From positions 1,049,234,432 to 1,049,298,431 of the forward strand of contig NC_064614.1 in the NCBI RefSeq assembly GCF_023898315.1: a DNA stretch of 64,000 bases, written 5' to 3'. Under the pieces are notes generated by a model. That model made no database searches and was not told the DNA's origin. It saw nothing but the letters and a program-made list of their open reading frames with translations. This document shows positions 1 to 12,876 of the stretch, piece by piece. The position numbers and the translations under genes were made by a program. Origin of the DNA: Schistocerca nitens. Its lineage: Eukaryota; Arthropoda; Insecta; Orthoptera; Acrididae. Numbering within the stretch: the stretch's first letter is position 1; the number at the start of each line of letters is the position of its first letter.

Positions 1-1620
1 CAGAGAGAAACTAAATATAACATAACGGGAAAATGAAATAAATAATCACGTTTATGAAATAGTAGCATGAATGGTGTGAAAAACCGACACAGAAATCCTT
101 AAAAAGAAAGCCAGTACAAAAATAACCAAAACTGTCAAAAAGTAATAACTATTACAATCGATAACTAGAAAAGACAGTTATACGTTAATTCTAGTTAAGG
201 ATACCAACATTAGTTACTTTTTCGTAGCAATTCAGAGAGCAATTACAAGACCAGAAATCATATTACATTTCAGTGCACACACCTGCTGCAAAACTGATCT
301 AAATAATGAACAACGCAATGGTTGGTAGAGGTAACTAGAACTGACCTACTATTCTAGGTACCTATTCTAATCTTTGTTATTTTGTAGTAGCAGTTTAGAG
401 AGCAATTACAAATGCAGAAATCCCATTACACTTCGGTGTCCGCACGTGGCGGGAAATTTATCTAAATAATGAACCATGGAATTGTTAGAATCGGTAACTA
501 TAATTGACCTATATAAGAGATAACTTCTAGTTACCGATTCCAACTGTTCTCTGAATCATAAGTTTGGAAATGTTTGCAGTACGGGTTTTTGTAGGATTTC
601 TAGAGTTTTGATAATCTCTGAACTAGTGCGAAAAAGAAGCGAATATTGTAGCTATAGATTCCCTTTTTTTTCTTTCTTATAGTAGTATAGAGAGTAATAA
701 CAAAATGTAAAAATCCTGTAACACTGTAGTGCTCACACCTGTTGCAAAAATGGTATAAATAACGAACCGTGGAATGGCTAGAATCAGTAACTATAACTGA
801 CCTATATAGCTTAATTCTAGTTACCGATTCCGATATGTGTTACTTTTTGTGAATTTTCGTTAGTTGTGTACTGGATTTTCTGAGGATTACTATGTCGGTT
901 TCTCCACATTTTGTGCTATCGTTCTTGTTACGTTTCATATAAGTTATTATTAATTTCATTTTTCTGTTATTGTGTTACATTTTAGTTTATTCCTTCCAAA
1001 ACTCGAACTTTCCCGCGGTAGTCCCATTATATTCAAAAATTATTGTTAAAAATTAATGCTTTTTTACAATATTACGATTTCACCATGCTCTTTTCTGTAA
1101 TGAACTTAAAGGTTCTCTGTGTTTTTAACACGTGTATAAATTTCGATAATATTTTATTTCAGATATATATTTGTTCTTATTTACTTTTTTTTACCTTCAA
1201 TTCTTTTCGATATAGTTTGTGGCTAAGTAATAACAACATGAAGTGTGATTGTAATTTTATTGTATGCTACATTCGTTTGTTTACGACTACGGATAATTCA
1301 TTGCTTTCAAAGAAGGAAGTAAAAAAAAAGAAGAAAGTTCTCATTACGCCAAAAACTTGAAGCCGACGTCCGCCATCCTAAGTAGCCCAAAACATTAGTT
1401 TTACCGCGGTGGTACTTCCCCGTGACATCATTCTGACTTGCCCACTTGCCCATGTCCAGTTTCGACCGTGTTGTGTGCTTTGAATGTCTGGAGACTTTGT
1501 TGTTTCACAAAAAATGCCAGCTTGCGTTGTTTACCGGTATACTAATCGATCCGATCGTAATTAAAGTGTAAAGGAATCACATTTCAGTTGTAAGTAGAGT
1601 CGTTCAAGCTAGACTTTGTT
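1..1620. repeat. AT-rich stretch with three diverged repeat copies
   Basis: No gene is visible. About 226-350, 388-535 and 685-825 are alignable to one another. Each runs from an agagagcaattacaa-like start through 'aaataatgaac' to a 'gacctat' block, and the last two end near 'ctagttaccgattcc'. Spacing is uneven (about 160 and 300 bases), so this is a decayed tandem family or a compound element. The rest of the stretch is AT-rich, and an AT-rich reading frame at 1043-1360 looks like chance. Confidence 0.55.
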
Positions 1621-1638
1621 TTGTATAGATGCATTATG

Positions 1639-1957
1639 AGCAACGGCCTTGCCGCAGTGGATACACCGGCTCCCGTGAGTGTCCGGAGTTAAGCGCTGTC
1701 GGGCGTGGTCGCCACTTGGATGGGGGACCATCCGGGCCGCCATGCACTGTTGCCATTTTTCGGGGTGCACTCAGCCTCGTGATGCCAATTGAGGAGCTAC
1801 TCGACCGAATAGTAGCGGCTTCGGTCAAGAATACCATCATAACGACCGGGAGAGCGGTGTGCTGACTCCACGCCACTCCTATCCGCATCCTCCACTGAGG
1901 ATGACACGGCGGTCGGATGGTACCGGTAGGCCACTCGTGGCCTGAAGACGGAGTGCT
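1639..1957 (+). mobile_element. 5S rRNA-derived SINE (SINE3-like)
   Basis: The 5' part reads like insect 5S rRNA: 'caacggccttgccgc', then 'gttaagcgctgtcggg', then 'acttggatgggggacc'. These match the start, box A region and box C region of the 5S internal promoter. A non-5S body follows. The element lies between perfect 15-bp direct repeats 'tatagatgcattatg' (1624-1638 and 1958-1972), the TSD of a LINE-driven insertion. A sister copy on the minus strand at 30179-30460 shares head and body. It is not a working 5S gene because the 5S 3' end is replaced by SINE body. Confidence 0.88.
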
Positions 1958-1972
1958 TATAGATGCATTATG

Positions 1973-4900
1973 GCTGCACTCTTTACTTTTACTATAATGG
2001 TTTTATTTCTGTTATGTGCCTTACTTTACTCAGTGTCCATTCTTTCTCTTCTTTCCCGTATTTTTCAATGCCTTCCAAATCGTAAACGCTCCGACATACG
2101 CGTCACACTGTATCAGTGGTCTTGTCCCCGCACAACACGCGGCTACGCAACCACGCTGATTGTTGGGGCAGATTCTGATGCCCTAAATTCCTCTCGCCGA
2201 TAGCTGTTATTCACTGTTCACATTTCCTCATCCTTTAAAGAAGGTTCTGGCTAGAACACTGGTGATAGCGCTCACGTGTGTGCAAGTTTTGTGTGTATAA
2301 TTGCGTGAACCTGTATGTGTGCTTTGCTTCGTTTCTAATGAAGGCTTTGGCTGTAAACTTTCGTTGTGCCTGCCTGCCGCTCAGCCTTTAAGTACCAGTC
2401 TACCCGTTTCACAGTACAGTTATTCCCTCATGAAGTTTATTTTATATTTCAACAGCAACAATGATATGGGCAGTAACAAGAGAATAAAACATTCATTACG
2501 CCAGTTTAAGATTGTCTGTCGCACAAACAGGGGTTCACATCGCTGCAGTCAAAAGTTTGAACACTTACCCACTGACATAAAATGTGTGACAGAGACAAAA
2601 GTAAAATTTGAAACTAAACTGAAAATCTTTCTCTTTGACAACTTCTTTTATTCCAGAGTAAGTCATGTATTACTGTAATGTGTAAATGGCGATGGGTAGG
2701 TATTACTAACATCTTTGTATCTTTAATTTAAAAAAACGAAAAAAATAGTAAATGATCAGCATGGAGGCACATTTACAAAAGAAAGTGATGTGAAACAACC
2801 TTAGCCATGTAAAATATTAACTGCTTCTTCACAATTTTCGCTGCAACCAAGTGCTAAAACTAGACCTAACAATCAAAAAATCTGTGTACTGAAAACACTG
2901 GAATTCAGAAAAATTGATATTTATTCGATAATATGTCTGCAGCTAGAGTCCACCCGTCAGCTCATCGAGATGTTAGTTTTAATATAGTAACATCTATATA
3001 GTGTATATATCATCTATGGTGTTAGTAAGTGTGTGAGAAGAAAAATACTGTCTTTTATATTTCGGTGGAAATTCCAGTATTTCGTCGTGTTATCTGTCTT
3101 TCTCATTGAGAAGTAAGGAGCAACTCTGAAACTGGTTGAGAAGATTAGACATCCGATGAGGATCATTACTCTTATGACAAAGATGAATGTTATTGCAAAT
3201 AGTTGTATTTGCATTTTCTGTGAGTGCTGTGTGGTGTTGCTGAAAGAGTCACAAAAACCTACTCGCGACTAGTAGCGTCAAGAAGAGTACTCTTGAGAAC
3301 CAGCCGTCTTTCATCAGTAACCGGCAGAGATATGGCTTAGATTGAAATATACATGGCGTTCGTGCTCTAAGATTATAAATGCTAAGCAGCGAGGTGCGCT
3401 AACTGCTATCTACTGCAGTACATTCTCAGAGTGATTTTCAAAAGAAAACGTTAAGAATGAGTGTCAGTAACTGGTGAAAAATATTTCAGAAGAGAATTAG
3501 GAGCTTTAATTTTGCTGTAATCATACGGAGCAGATGTCTGCATTATAGGCAACGAACATGGCATACACGTCACGTAGTGCCTATGCCCTGCCGCCACTCA
3601 GGGGCATAACCAATACAAAACGACGCTTACAATCGCTGGGAAGCACTACCAAACATTTTGTCTCAGACGAAATTTGTTTCCTATGACGTGATCTACCACT
3701 AGACGTTTGCTGCAAGGATACTGAAAAGCCCTGTACACTGCAGTCTTCACTCGTAGTACAAACCAACAGCTTTTTGCAGCGCATATTTCCACTACTTTAT
3801 ACTGAATATGTTTCGCGAGGATTTCTTAATCTTAGACTGTTTATTGTAGGTACTCCTCATTCTACAGTTAATGGTTTAATACGACGCACTAATTATCGTC
3901 ATTAAAACGTCCTGTTTCATTTGCGGTAATTTGTTTCTATTTTTAATTTACTGCAGGGATTCCTCCACCCAAAAATCCGAAATTCCCACAACTCTGCTAA
4001 CAATTAACTTTTGTACTGTCGCCGTGAATAACGTGGTATTTACATACATGTTATTACACATTATTATAAGCACGTTTCCATGTGAAACTCCGTCTTTCCG
4101 CAGCAGTTTCGATACATCAAAGTTCAAAATATACCCAAGAATTTGGCATTATTGTCGACAGTTTAATTATGTCTTAAAATCTACTACACACATTGTTTAT
4201 GTGTTATATATGTATTTGTGGACTGTGCATATTCCTTTCATCCAATACACGTTAGAATTATTCGATGTGTACACAAAAATTATAACTTCCCAGTATATTG
4301 GATTCACACACAGATATCCACGCAAGGGTATTTAGCGTTTATGGGATCCATATAATGCCGAACTAACATGGGTCGCAAAGGGTATAGAAAGGAGGACAGA
4401 CCAAATGGCAATAGATCTCCTTGTATAGCTTGAGAATCTGACGGAACTGGACATAAAAGTCAAGGGGCAGATACTCTAAGAAATGTCTCTGATGTCTCGA
4501 GAGCATTTATTTAGAAAATTTCAAACAACAAAAAATGAAGGAAAATTAGGGTTTAACGACCAGTCGATATTCAAGAACCGGTTCTCATGGTGGAATATAC
4601 GCATGTTATTCAGTCTGTTTACATTCGCTCCCACGGATATTGTGAAAACAACAGAATAATGGCAACTAAAACAGTAGGATCATAAATTATCTAATGTCTG
4701 ACAGGATACCTAAGTATGTGGGAATAAAAATTGCGCTCTGCCATGTATTTTATAGTGAGTCTAATATTATATGTGCAAATGGGGACTGCCAATGGGATAA
4801 CTTATTAGGTAAAATCCAGGGAGAGGTTAAAAGAGTGAGCATAATCAGAATTCGGTATAGAATATTACAGTTCAAGGGCGTGTCTGATCAACTGGTATAA

Positions 4901-5680
4901 AAAGAAGGAATCAGGTGTAAACTTGTACGTCTTCTCTGTTTATTTAGTTTTTGGAGATCGCCTGTTAGACTTTGAAGACTTAAGCAAATACCAGTAATGC
5001 ACGACACAGTCTACTGGTAAGTCAGAAATGTTTTAAGCTATGCTGAAAACTGATTCGGACTGTGGCAGAGACACAAAATTGTTTACAATTTTCCGACGTA
5101 TTCAGCCAGCTCAGTTGCTGAATGTGTGCGGCATTCTGCAGGATGTTTTCCTGGTATCTTAAATTGCTGTGGAAACACTAGTACATAGGAATTAAAATAA
5201 AACTAAACGCCTCTCGATGAGTAACTTAGTACATTAGGGAATCCGGTCGTGACCAATGTGAGATATATTCGTAGAATTGAGAAGAATTGTTTCCACCGCA
5301 TATTTAAATGAAATAAGCTATAACGTCTAATTACATCATACAGTAGCTTAATTTCAACTTCCTCTGAATTCTTTTGTCGGCCGAGTAATTTGAATGTGTA
5401 TGAGCTTAGATTGTAGCAGTATCTCCTTAGTTCCCGATGATACATATTAACGCTGAATACAGCGATAATTAAATAACTTGATCCACCATGAAAACTTTAG
5501 AGGACATTCGATATGTTGAAAAAACATGAGTATTTGTAAGATTCTGGCAAACGCGACCCTTTATTTTGTTATGTTGTCAGGTGTTGTTTCATACATTACC
5601 TCACATTTCGAGTAATAGGCTTCATAATAATTACCTCTCTCTGAATGCTTTCGCGGCGATCACCTTTGGCGGAAATAATT
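1973..5680. other. AT-rich sequence, one possible LINE scrap, no gene seen
   Basis: Mostly unassigned. On the plus strand at about 2520-2675 a frame reads 'KFEHLPTDIKCVTETK', then a lysine-rich segment and 'FLFDNFFYS'. This resembles the extreme C-terminus seen in many non-LTR reverse transcriptase ORFs (LP..IK....FK..LK.FL...FYS), so it may be a 5'-truncated LINE tail. The remaining 2680-5680 shows only short AT-rich frames and no splice-bounded exon I trust. Confidence 0.35.
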
Positions 5681-5689
5681 GGCCGTTTC

Positions 5690-5880
5690 TATCATTCTGT
5701 CATTACACCTAAACCTGCATGTGCAGGCTACAAACAACTGTGAAGTGTATGGCAGACGGTATTTCCCATTGTATCTCATGTTAGGATGTATTCTCATTCC
5801 GTTTGCCTATGCAGAGGGAGAAGAACGACTGTTTAAATGCATCTTTGGGCGTTGTAATTATTCTAATATTACGAATACGG
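5690..5880. repeat. dispersed repeat related to 61620-61880
   Basis: The segment 'gtatggcagacggtatttcc' through 'ttgtaattattctaatatta' resembles a dispersed repeat family. Its tail matches the unit at 61627 ('gcagcaattattttaatctta'). It is probably the 3' untranslated part of a LINE, but no coding sequence is attached here. Confidence 0.45.
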
Positions 5881-5902
5881 AATAACAGTGTCTTTCTTAT
5901 TA

Positions 5903-6275
5903 AGAAGAGAGAAACAGTGTACCTTCGGACATTCATGGATGAATGCATGTCCGAAGGAATATTGCACCGTACTTGTTAATAACACGGGCTCTGGTATTTC
6001 GTATTTATTATCCAGCATAAGGCCCTCGACTCTCAATAAACGTGAAGTACGAGTTCAGGTTGTGACACATGGATGATGACATATGAAAGTTTTGGAGTGG
6101 CCGTGATTCATGCACGGATGTCTGAAAAGGTTAATGCAACCGCCTGCGTAAAGTGGTAAATCCGGGTTCGGATCCCGGTCTGGTGCAAATTTCGATTGAC
6201 TTCATTCCAATTCAGAGCCGAAAGCGATTCATGTTCGTATCTGCGAATATATTTCCTGTATTCAAATACTGTCTT
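5903..6275 (+). mobile_element. tRNA-like repeat with palindromic hairpin (copy 1)
   Basis: A strong palindrome lies at about 5918-5957: 'ccttcggacattcatg' pairs with 'catgtccgaagg'. Further right, about 6143-6187, a tRNA-like block contains the B-box-like 'gggttcggatccc' and ends 'ggtctggtgcaaatttcgattgac'. The same two modules occur at 42668-42962, but there the tRNA-like block precedes the hairpin. This is a dispersed family with a Pol III-like module, not a functional tRNA: no cloverleaf with a proper acceptor pairing was found. Confidence 0.6.
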
Positions 6276-6514
6276 CACACTTCCCGTGGATGCGACACGC
6301 AGGGGACTGCAGTGTATTCCTAGATTCCTGATTAATACCGTTTCTGAAGCATTTGCGTAGGCTTTCGTGGCACAGGTGATGTCTATCTCTAAGCGTCTGG
6401 AAGTTATGGTTTATCAACATTTTCGTTATTCTCAGCCGTGAATCAAATAAACCTATGACAATTTGTGCCATCGTGTCGCCTGATAGTCCTATTGTTGTGT
6501 ATCCCACAGACTCA

Positions 6515-6715
6515 AGCCGCGCGGGGTAGCCACGAGGTCTCGGGCGTCCTGTCACAGTTTACGCAGCTCTCCCCCCCCTCGGAGGTTCGAGTTCTCTCTC
6601 TGACATGGGTGTGTGTAGCGTAAGTTAGCTTAAGTTAGATTAAGTAGTGTGTAAGCTTAGGGACCGATGACCTCATCAGTTTGGTCCCATAAGATCTTAC
6701 CACAAATTTCCAAAT
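6515..6715 (+). mobile_element. tRNA-derived SINE, family B
   Basis: The head is 'gccgcgcggggtagcc' followed by the B box 'ggttcgagttc'. The body is 'gcgtaagttagcttaagtta' and the 3' end 'gggaccgatgacctc', 'tttggtcccata'. Other copies of this family are at 13258-13441, 32074-32240 (minus) and 49582-49766. It has several substitutions in the head, so it is old. No TSD is obvious. Confidence 0.85.
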
Positions 6716-7000
6716 TTTTCCACATACTTGAGCAATATTCTAGGCTGGGACGCAAGAGTGTTTTGAAGCAGTCTTATTCCTAGACTTCCTGCACACTACT
6801 TTCCGAAAATAATTTCAAAATTAGTAACTCTTTAAGCAAATTCTTCCGATTACTTTGCATATGACATGCTGTCAAAAGATAAAAAGCCATAAAAAGAAGC
6901 CGACTTGTACAAATTTACTTCCCCAATGAATGTAGTTTCGAGTGAGGAATCGAAACAAAATTAAAAAATGTGCATGTCATAGTTTTCAGGCCTAAAATAT

Positions 7001-7620
7001 GAGGCGTGTCTTTAAAGTAAGTTGGCAAGTAGAGTCATTCGGCGTGATTACTTTTGTTTGTATGTATTTGAAGTGACTTCTCCGATTGAGAAATATGCCT
7101 GTGATTCATTTTCTTGGTGCTAAAGGCATGAAAGCGACTGAAATTCAGCGTCAGATTACTGAAATGTTTGGAGAAAACGAGCGATGGGATGGTATGGAAA
7201 TGGGTACAAGCTTTTAAAGATGGTCATACGAATGTGCCTGATGAGGAACGAAATGGGGGACCTCCAGTCATTACTGACGAGCTGGTGCACAAAATTGATG
7301 AAAAATTAAGAGTGGACAGACACTTTAGGATTTCTACGTTGCGTGATGAGTTTCCTTAGATGTCAAGGGAAGAAGTCAGAACGATCATGTTGAAATGGTT
7401 GTCTAATCAGATGACAGATTTCTGTGAGGATGGTATTCAAAAGCTCCTTGTACAATATGATAAGTGCCTTAATATCGGTGGGAATTCTGTAGAAAAGTAG
7501 ATTAAAGTACAGGGTTTCATGCAAAAATAAAATTGCTAAGAATAGTGTACTTGTTTTATTTTTATTTCAAAACGATACTTAAAAAACTTGTAGAAAAACA
7601 ACCATCAACTTTGTACAACA
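7001..7620 (+). mobile_element. mariner relic, internally deleted
   Basis: From the ATG at 7095 the translation gives a helix-turn-helix start (residues 'GMKATEIQRQITEMFGE'). A one-base frameshift near 7170 moves it into 'VWKWVQAFKDGHTNVPDEE', then 'ISTLRDEFP' and a stop at 7357. This is the N-terminal DNA-binding half of a mariner transposase. It is followed directly by the C-terminal signature 'LLVQYDKCLNIGG' and 'SVEK' at about 7440-7500. The DDD catalytic core between them is missing, so the copy is dead. Confidence 0.8.
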
Positions 7621-7739
7621 TTTTCACATAAATAATTCGGGATCCATTGCAGATGACACATAGGTGTCAACATAAGTTTGAGTAAATGGAAAAAGTAATA
7701 CATTGAGTTTTGGAGCTAGTGGAGATTAAAAACTCAAGT

Positions 7740-8880
7740 TTCATTTACAAACACGGAAAAAACGTCAACAAGACCTTTGAAAAGACGTTAGAGGAATTTG
7801 AGAATGGGGAAGTTAGAGGCGGTGAGAGGGGGGGGGGGGAGAATTTCAGTAGCTGAGAGAAAAGTCGTGTAGAAGAGGGAAGAGTGAGGTGGAAGGCGAG
7901 ACAAACTGACTGCATGGCGTTCAAGGATTTATAGGGAAATAAGTTTGTAGGTGGGGGATGGGGGGTGAAGAGCCAAGCTACGTTGTTAGTGATGGTGAGC
8001 ATGGGTTACTGACTGCTTTTGTAGATGTAGAGAACGGTTGGAGGATGAAATCCCTACATATGGCTCATTAGCTGTATCGGTAATTTAACCTGTTGTAAGC
8101 CTCTTGTTGGATGGTTGGTAGATGGGTCTGAACGTCTGTTCGTGGTTTTAGGGTTAATCCAAGGTATTTAGAGAGTTAATAAGATGGATGAGATGCTTGC
8201 AGACAGTGAGGTGGAAGCAGGGAAATAGATAAAATAGGCCATACGTCTTATTTATTATTGCGTGTAGTTTGACGATATTGCTTTTGATGTACCAGAGGTG
8301 ACACCAGGAGGTGCAGCTATTGAGATTTGTGTAGAATGACAATTCAAGTATTTGATGAGTTGAGTAGAGACCATGGAAGTGATATTGTCACCACACTGAA
8401 GCAGATGGATGGGTCAGGTGACTGGATCTTCCAGCTGTGTAGAGGCAATGGAGGAGAGAAGGCAGGACCGATAATTGTGGAGCATTCCTTCGAATGGATG
8501 GACAACAGATATACGATTGAATATGATTGAGATGGGTGGCATGTTGGAATAGAAGCTGTAGCGTGGGCATAATTGACGGAAATTGCATGAGGTTTTATAT
8601 TTAGTCATAGGATTTTTCGAGGTCTGAGGACAGAAAGAAAGGAAAAGCAGTTGAATGCAATTGAGGAGCTGACCATCTCTAGATTGCTTAGAACGAAAAC
8701 CACACAGAGTGTTAGGATATGGTAGGGGTATTCCAGATGTTTCTGGATACGAGTGCTTATTATGTGTGTAAGTAATTTGTTGAAGTCGGTAGTAAGCCTT
8801 TTCAGTTAGTAGCATAAGGTTTCACGGGGAGGTTTGTTACGTATAAGGAAAAGGGGCATTTCACTAATTGGGGGTCCCAC
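7740..8880 (-). pseudogene. probable degenerate LINE reverse transcriptase
   Basis: Minus-strand frames give RT-like snatches: 'CGFRSKQS' near 8690 (compare the QxGFRxxxS motif), then 'LTLNPRTNVQTHLPTIQQEA' near 8090-8155, which fits the LGxxLDxxLxxxxHI region after the RT palm. Frames switch often and no ORF is intact. The left part (7790-7960) is G-rich with a poly-G run at 7831-7841. Assignment to a LINE is an inference from these motifs; the clade is unknown. Confidence 0.4.
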
Positions 8881-9079
8881 TGCATGGCGTGGCTGGAATT
8901 TGTAAGAGGGAAAAGGAGCATTCTTTAATGTGATGTTAGATAATGGAAAAGTTTGCACTCATGAACAGGCGCCGTACTGTATTTCCCCCAGTGTACTGTT
9001 TTACTGTCTTACGCTGAACTGTTACATTTGATTCGATTTGTGGCATTGTCTGTAGGTATCATAAGCTGGGAGCAAGGTG

Positions 9080-9400
9080 TGCACGGTTGTACTGCAGCGC
9101 TGCTAGAAGACAAATCTAACCAACGCTCGCTAAATAGCGAATCTCAGTTGGTGAAGCAATGATTGTTTCGTACGCATGCGCAGGAGCCACCGCACTGCCA
9201 TGGAGTGGCTGCCGCCGCCTCGGCGTTCCGCGAAGCCGGTAGCGGTGAAGGCACCGTCGGTGAAGGGGTCCGCAGTGGACGTTCGCCTGCTTGAGGAGGT
9301 GCGCGGGAGGCTGCCCGCCAGCCCGGTGAGGCCCGCCGTCGAGATCATCGCCTTCGTCGGCATTACACGGCCCAAGTGATCGGCCGCTACCGTCTAGTCA
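9080..9400 (+). other. GC- and CpG-rich island with a 67-codon frame
   Basis: This 300-base block is strikingly GC-rich against its AT-rich flanks and full of CpG. On the plus strand an open frame at 9176-9379 contains an ATG at 9200 (context 'tgccATGGAG') and reads proline-, arginine- and valine-rich, ending 'IIAFVGITRPK'. I do not recognise it. It could be a promoter CpG island, a first exon, or an unknown repeat. No good donor site marks its end. Confidence 0.3.
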
Positions 9401-9874
9401 CCATCTACGTGCTAAACGTCTGTCATTAAATTTGATTCAGTGTTATTGCCTACCTTCTTTCATTTTATCCACTTAACATACATTGCGATTTCCAACTCTC
9501 GGCTATCTAGAATGTAATCACAGTTCTTCAGTGTCTCATTTGAAAAACCTGCCACTGTCACCAAAGTCGCTAAGGAATTCCGGTGTGATGGGTATCAGAT
9601 CGAAAGTAGAGTTCACTTAAATTAAACTGGACCCTGCACAGAAATGCATTCTCTTTTCCAGTGCTGTAAGAGTCCACCCCTTTTTCCGAAGGGCGGCCAC
9701 TTCAGTTTGTTGTCCGCTTCAGGGCTGTTACATGGGGCAGTCTCAGTTGTTTATGCACTGATTTTCTTATTCGGCACTCCAACGAGAGACTAGTGGTTTG
9801 ACGAGTTATTGGTCATTCTTGCACAACCTGTTAATGTTATGGTTTGCAGTCTCGCCAGCTGTAGCTTGTACATT

Positions 9875-10285
9875 GAGATGACGTAAGTCATAGGATACTT
9901 CCTAACATCGTGTCTGAACTCCTTTTGCCCAGCGTAGTGCAGTAACTCGACGTGGCATCGACTCAACAAGTCGTCGGAAGTCCGCTGCAGAAATACTGAG
10001 CCATGCTAAATCTGTAGCCTTACATAATTACTGATGTATTGCCAGTGCAGGATTTTGTGCACGAACTGACATCTCGATTATGTGCCATAAATGTTCGAGG
10101 GGATTCGTATCGGGCGATCTGTTTGGCCAACTCATTCGCTAGAAATCTCTAGAACGCTCTTCAAAACAGTTGCAAACTACTGCAGCCAATGACGTCGCCT
10201 ATTTTCATCCATAAAATGTCAATCGTCGTTTGGGAACATGAATGGCTCCAAATCGTCCCCACTGGACCTCATCATCCCCTATTGG
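9875..10285 (-). mobile_element. Tc1-like element, 3' fragment
   Basis: The left end 'gagatgacgtaagtcatagg' and the following text (cccagcgtagtgcagtaac, tcgacgtggcatcgactc) match the right-hand third of the Tc1 copy at 13722-14730. It encodes, on the minus strand, the C-terminus of the same transposase ('AVVCNCFEERS' type degenerate residues). It is truncated on its right side at a point where the parent family continues into the catalytic domain. Confidence 0.75.
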
Positions 10286-10289
10286 TGGA

Positions 10290-12870
10290 CGTCGCACCAG
10301 TTGACGACCGCTGAATTAAAGATTTACGGAATAACTTCTGTAACAAGTTGAATGAAGCTTTCAGGCACACTCACGGAATTTGCAAGGCGGTCCATCTTAT
10401 GCGTTGCTGTAATTTTCCTATACGAGGAGCTCCCAACTTTATGACTGCGTACCACTATACATAATTAAAAATTTGGACGTACCACTATAGCTTGTTCACT
10501 TTTTAACGAACCAAGAAATGGGAGTGTTACGTTTTCCTTCCTTTGTAATTCAAAAATTAGCCAGGTATGAGGCTTCTATCAAGTTAGTGTCACTGTTAAT
10601 AAAATTTGCCATGCAATTTGATTCCTTTTTTTTTTTTACAAAACACGGATATCTTTGGCAAAAGTAAATACGTTTACCAACTAACTCAGAGTGCTTATGA
10701 CTTTGATGACGTTTTAATAATGAAGGCTTCATGCTACTGGAGTTACCTTCGGTAAATTTGGTATGTATCTTTCAGCAGACTTCCTAACACACCCATTCCA
10801 AATACACGACGGTAGTCAGAATGATTTACAGGCTGCTTATGAACAACAAATAACTCATTCCGTGGTTAAGCACAGCATCCACAGTGGGGCTGCATTGTTT
10901 CTGATGTAAGGCAATATGCAACAATAAACATCTTTCAAATAAGTGTGGCGATTTCCTTTTATTTTTGAATTTGTTATGGTACAGAGATTGCAAGTTTCCC
11001 TTCAAGAGCAGAGGAGGTTAACATCTAAGATAGTGATTTCTCTTATAACTGGGAAAACCTTGGTTAAAATATGCTGTTTCCTTGTAGATACTTGGAACTT
11101 CACAAAAACAAAAAACAAAACAAAAAAAAAGAAAACAAACAAACAAACACGTCTCGAACTTGTTTCTGAGCTTAAGCGCAGTAATAAACTGAAGTAACAA
11201 ACTCGAAAATAGCTTAAATTTACAATACACGCTAACACTGTACGATACACTGCCATTCAAAATGTAACACTATGTGATAGCTCTAATACGTGCAGAACGT
11301 GTCATTACGCCAAAGCATTCGGTTTCATAAGAGCAATATTTACGTCGAAATTGTACACTTTCAAAAGCTTGCTTAGGCCATAGTGAACGACCAGAAAAAA
11401 GATGGCAATATTGCTCTAACTGTGTGAATACTAACACTGCGATTAAGGGAAAACAATTTTCCAACCAGGTACTGCTGTTGTAATTCTAGAATACGCAAAA
11501 ATAAATCACAACAATCAATCACTGCGAAATATTTTTTGCTTGATACTACCAAATTTATGAATGTTCTCAAAACTATACACTTAGATACGCAGATTTACAC
11601 TGAAATTACAGGGAATGAGTGTCTGAATAGGGATACCACTATTACCAAAATTGTTTAAAACAAGAATATACACTATTGGATGATAAAGCCGATTACTCAG
11701 TCGACAAAAGTACACAATATATCACGACACACGTATTAGCTTTAAAGCAAATAGTGAACAATTATGGGAAAACAACATGAGAAGTACTTTTAAATCCTAC
11801 TTAAATTGATAGAATCTCATTTTTCGAAGTGTATTTCTCTGACTCACGTGATCTCGATCGCACAGGAATCCGTTCTGTAATATAGTTTCTAGCAGAAAAA
11901 ACATCAAAAAGTTTTTATCATACACCGTGAAATTTGTACAGCGTATGGACGGATTGTAATTAACTAAGGTCTCGTGCGTCAACAATGTTGTTTATTTAAG
12001 AGTATATGGATGAACATTCGTGATGACGACGTTAGTAGTGACAACCCTTCATAGCTGCATCAGTTCAAATTAGACAGTTTTGAACCGTCACGCTACAGCC
12101 CTGTCTTAGTTCGAGTTCCAATACTTTGACGAAGAATATCAAGATTATGTCAAGGGCTGACTGCAATCTCAGAAGTCATAATTTTAAGCAGATAGACCTT
12201 GCAAACTCACTGACAGACATGATTTATGTTTAAATCTGAGTGTAAATAAGTAACACAAGTCTGTAATACCAAGATTTTTCTAATGAATATTTGCTTTAAT
12301 TATTTCAATATTTCATTTATAGCGTAACAGGGTTTCTTTCCCGGATAGCCTTCACATGTGCGTTCCCAGCACTGTAGTATGCAACTTTAAGGGAATTTCG
12401 AGTTACGACACCAATAAAATACTGCTTTCATCGGGGTTGGTGGAAACGCCTAAATTTCGAAATATTTAAAATGACGACACTACCTCACTCCAAGCTCCTA
12501 TTCGCAAGAAGTAAAAGAAGAATGAATAATGTGAAGCAAAGCTATGATGTGAACGGATTTTTATTCACATTTGTGTAGCTGAACTCACAGTCAGACAGTA
12601 ACAGTTATTAAAGTCTACAGACTGCAAGAACTCCACTAGCAGACCCAGGAGAGTCTACTGCAACAGTGACTCTGTATGCAGGACATTTTGTATTAACTAA
12701 CTTGGGCCGCTGAAGCCGATGGACTGGCAATATATTCTGTCTTGCATGAAAAAAGAGGTTCTCTTCTTTCTTCTTTTTCTCTTGTCCTGATATTACAACT
12801 CCCTGTGTGTCTTAGCTCTTCAACAAGTTTAGTCCACTCAGACCTCTGGAACGCGGTTCTTTGTCATTGT
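10290..12870. other. unassigned AT-rich sequence with simple repeats
   Basis: No gene or recognisable transposon. It holds a poly-T run (about 10627-10637) and an A-rich block with CAAA units at 11102-11149. The short open frames on both strands across 11000-11570 come from this low complexity and general AT richness. Confidence 0.5.
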
Positions 12871-12876
12871 CTAACT

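Noticed and set aside
1043-1360. 105-codon protein
   Set aside because: AT-rich, Phe/Tyr/Ile-heavy composition ending in poly-Lys; no splice or family support.
1639-1760. 5S rRNA gene
   Set aside because: Only the 5' and internal promoter part matches; the end is replaced by SINE body and a TSD flanks the whole.
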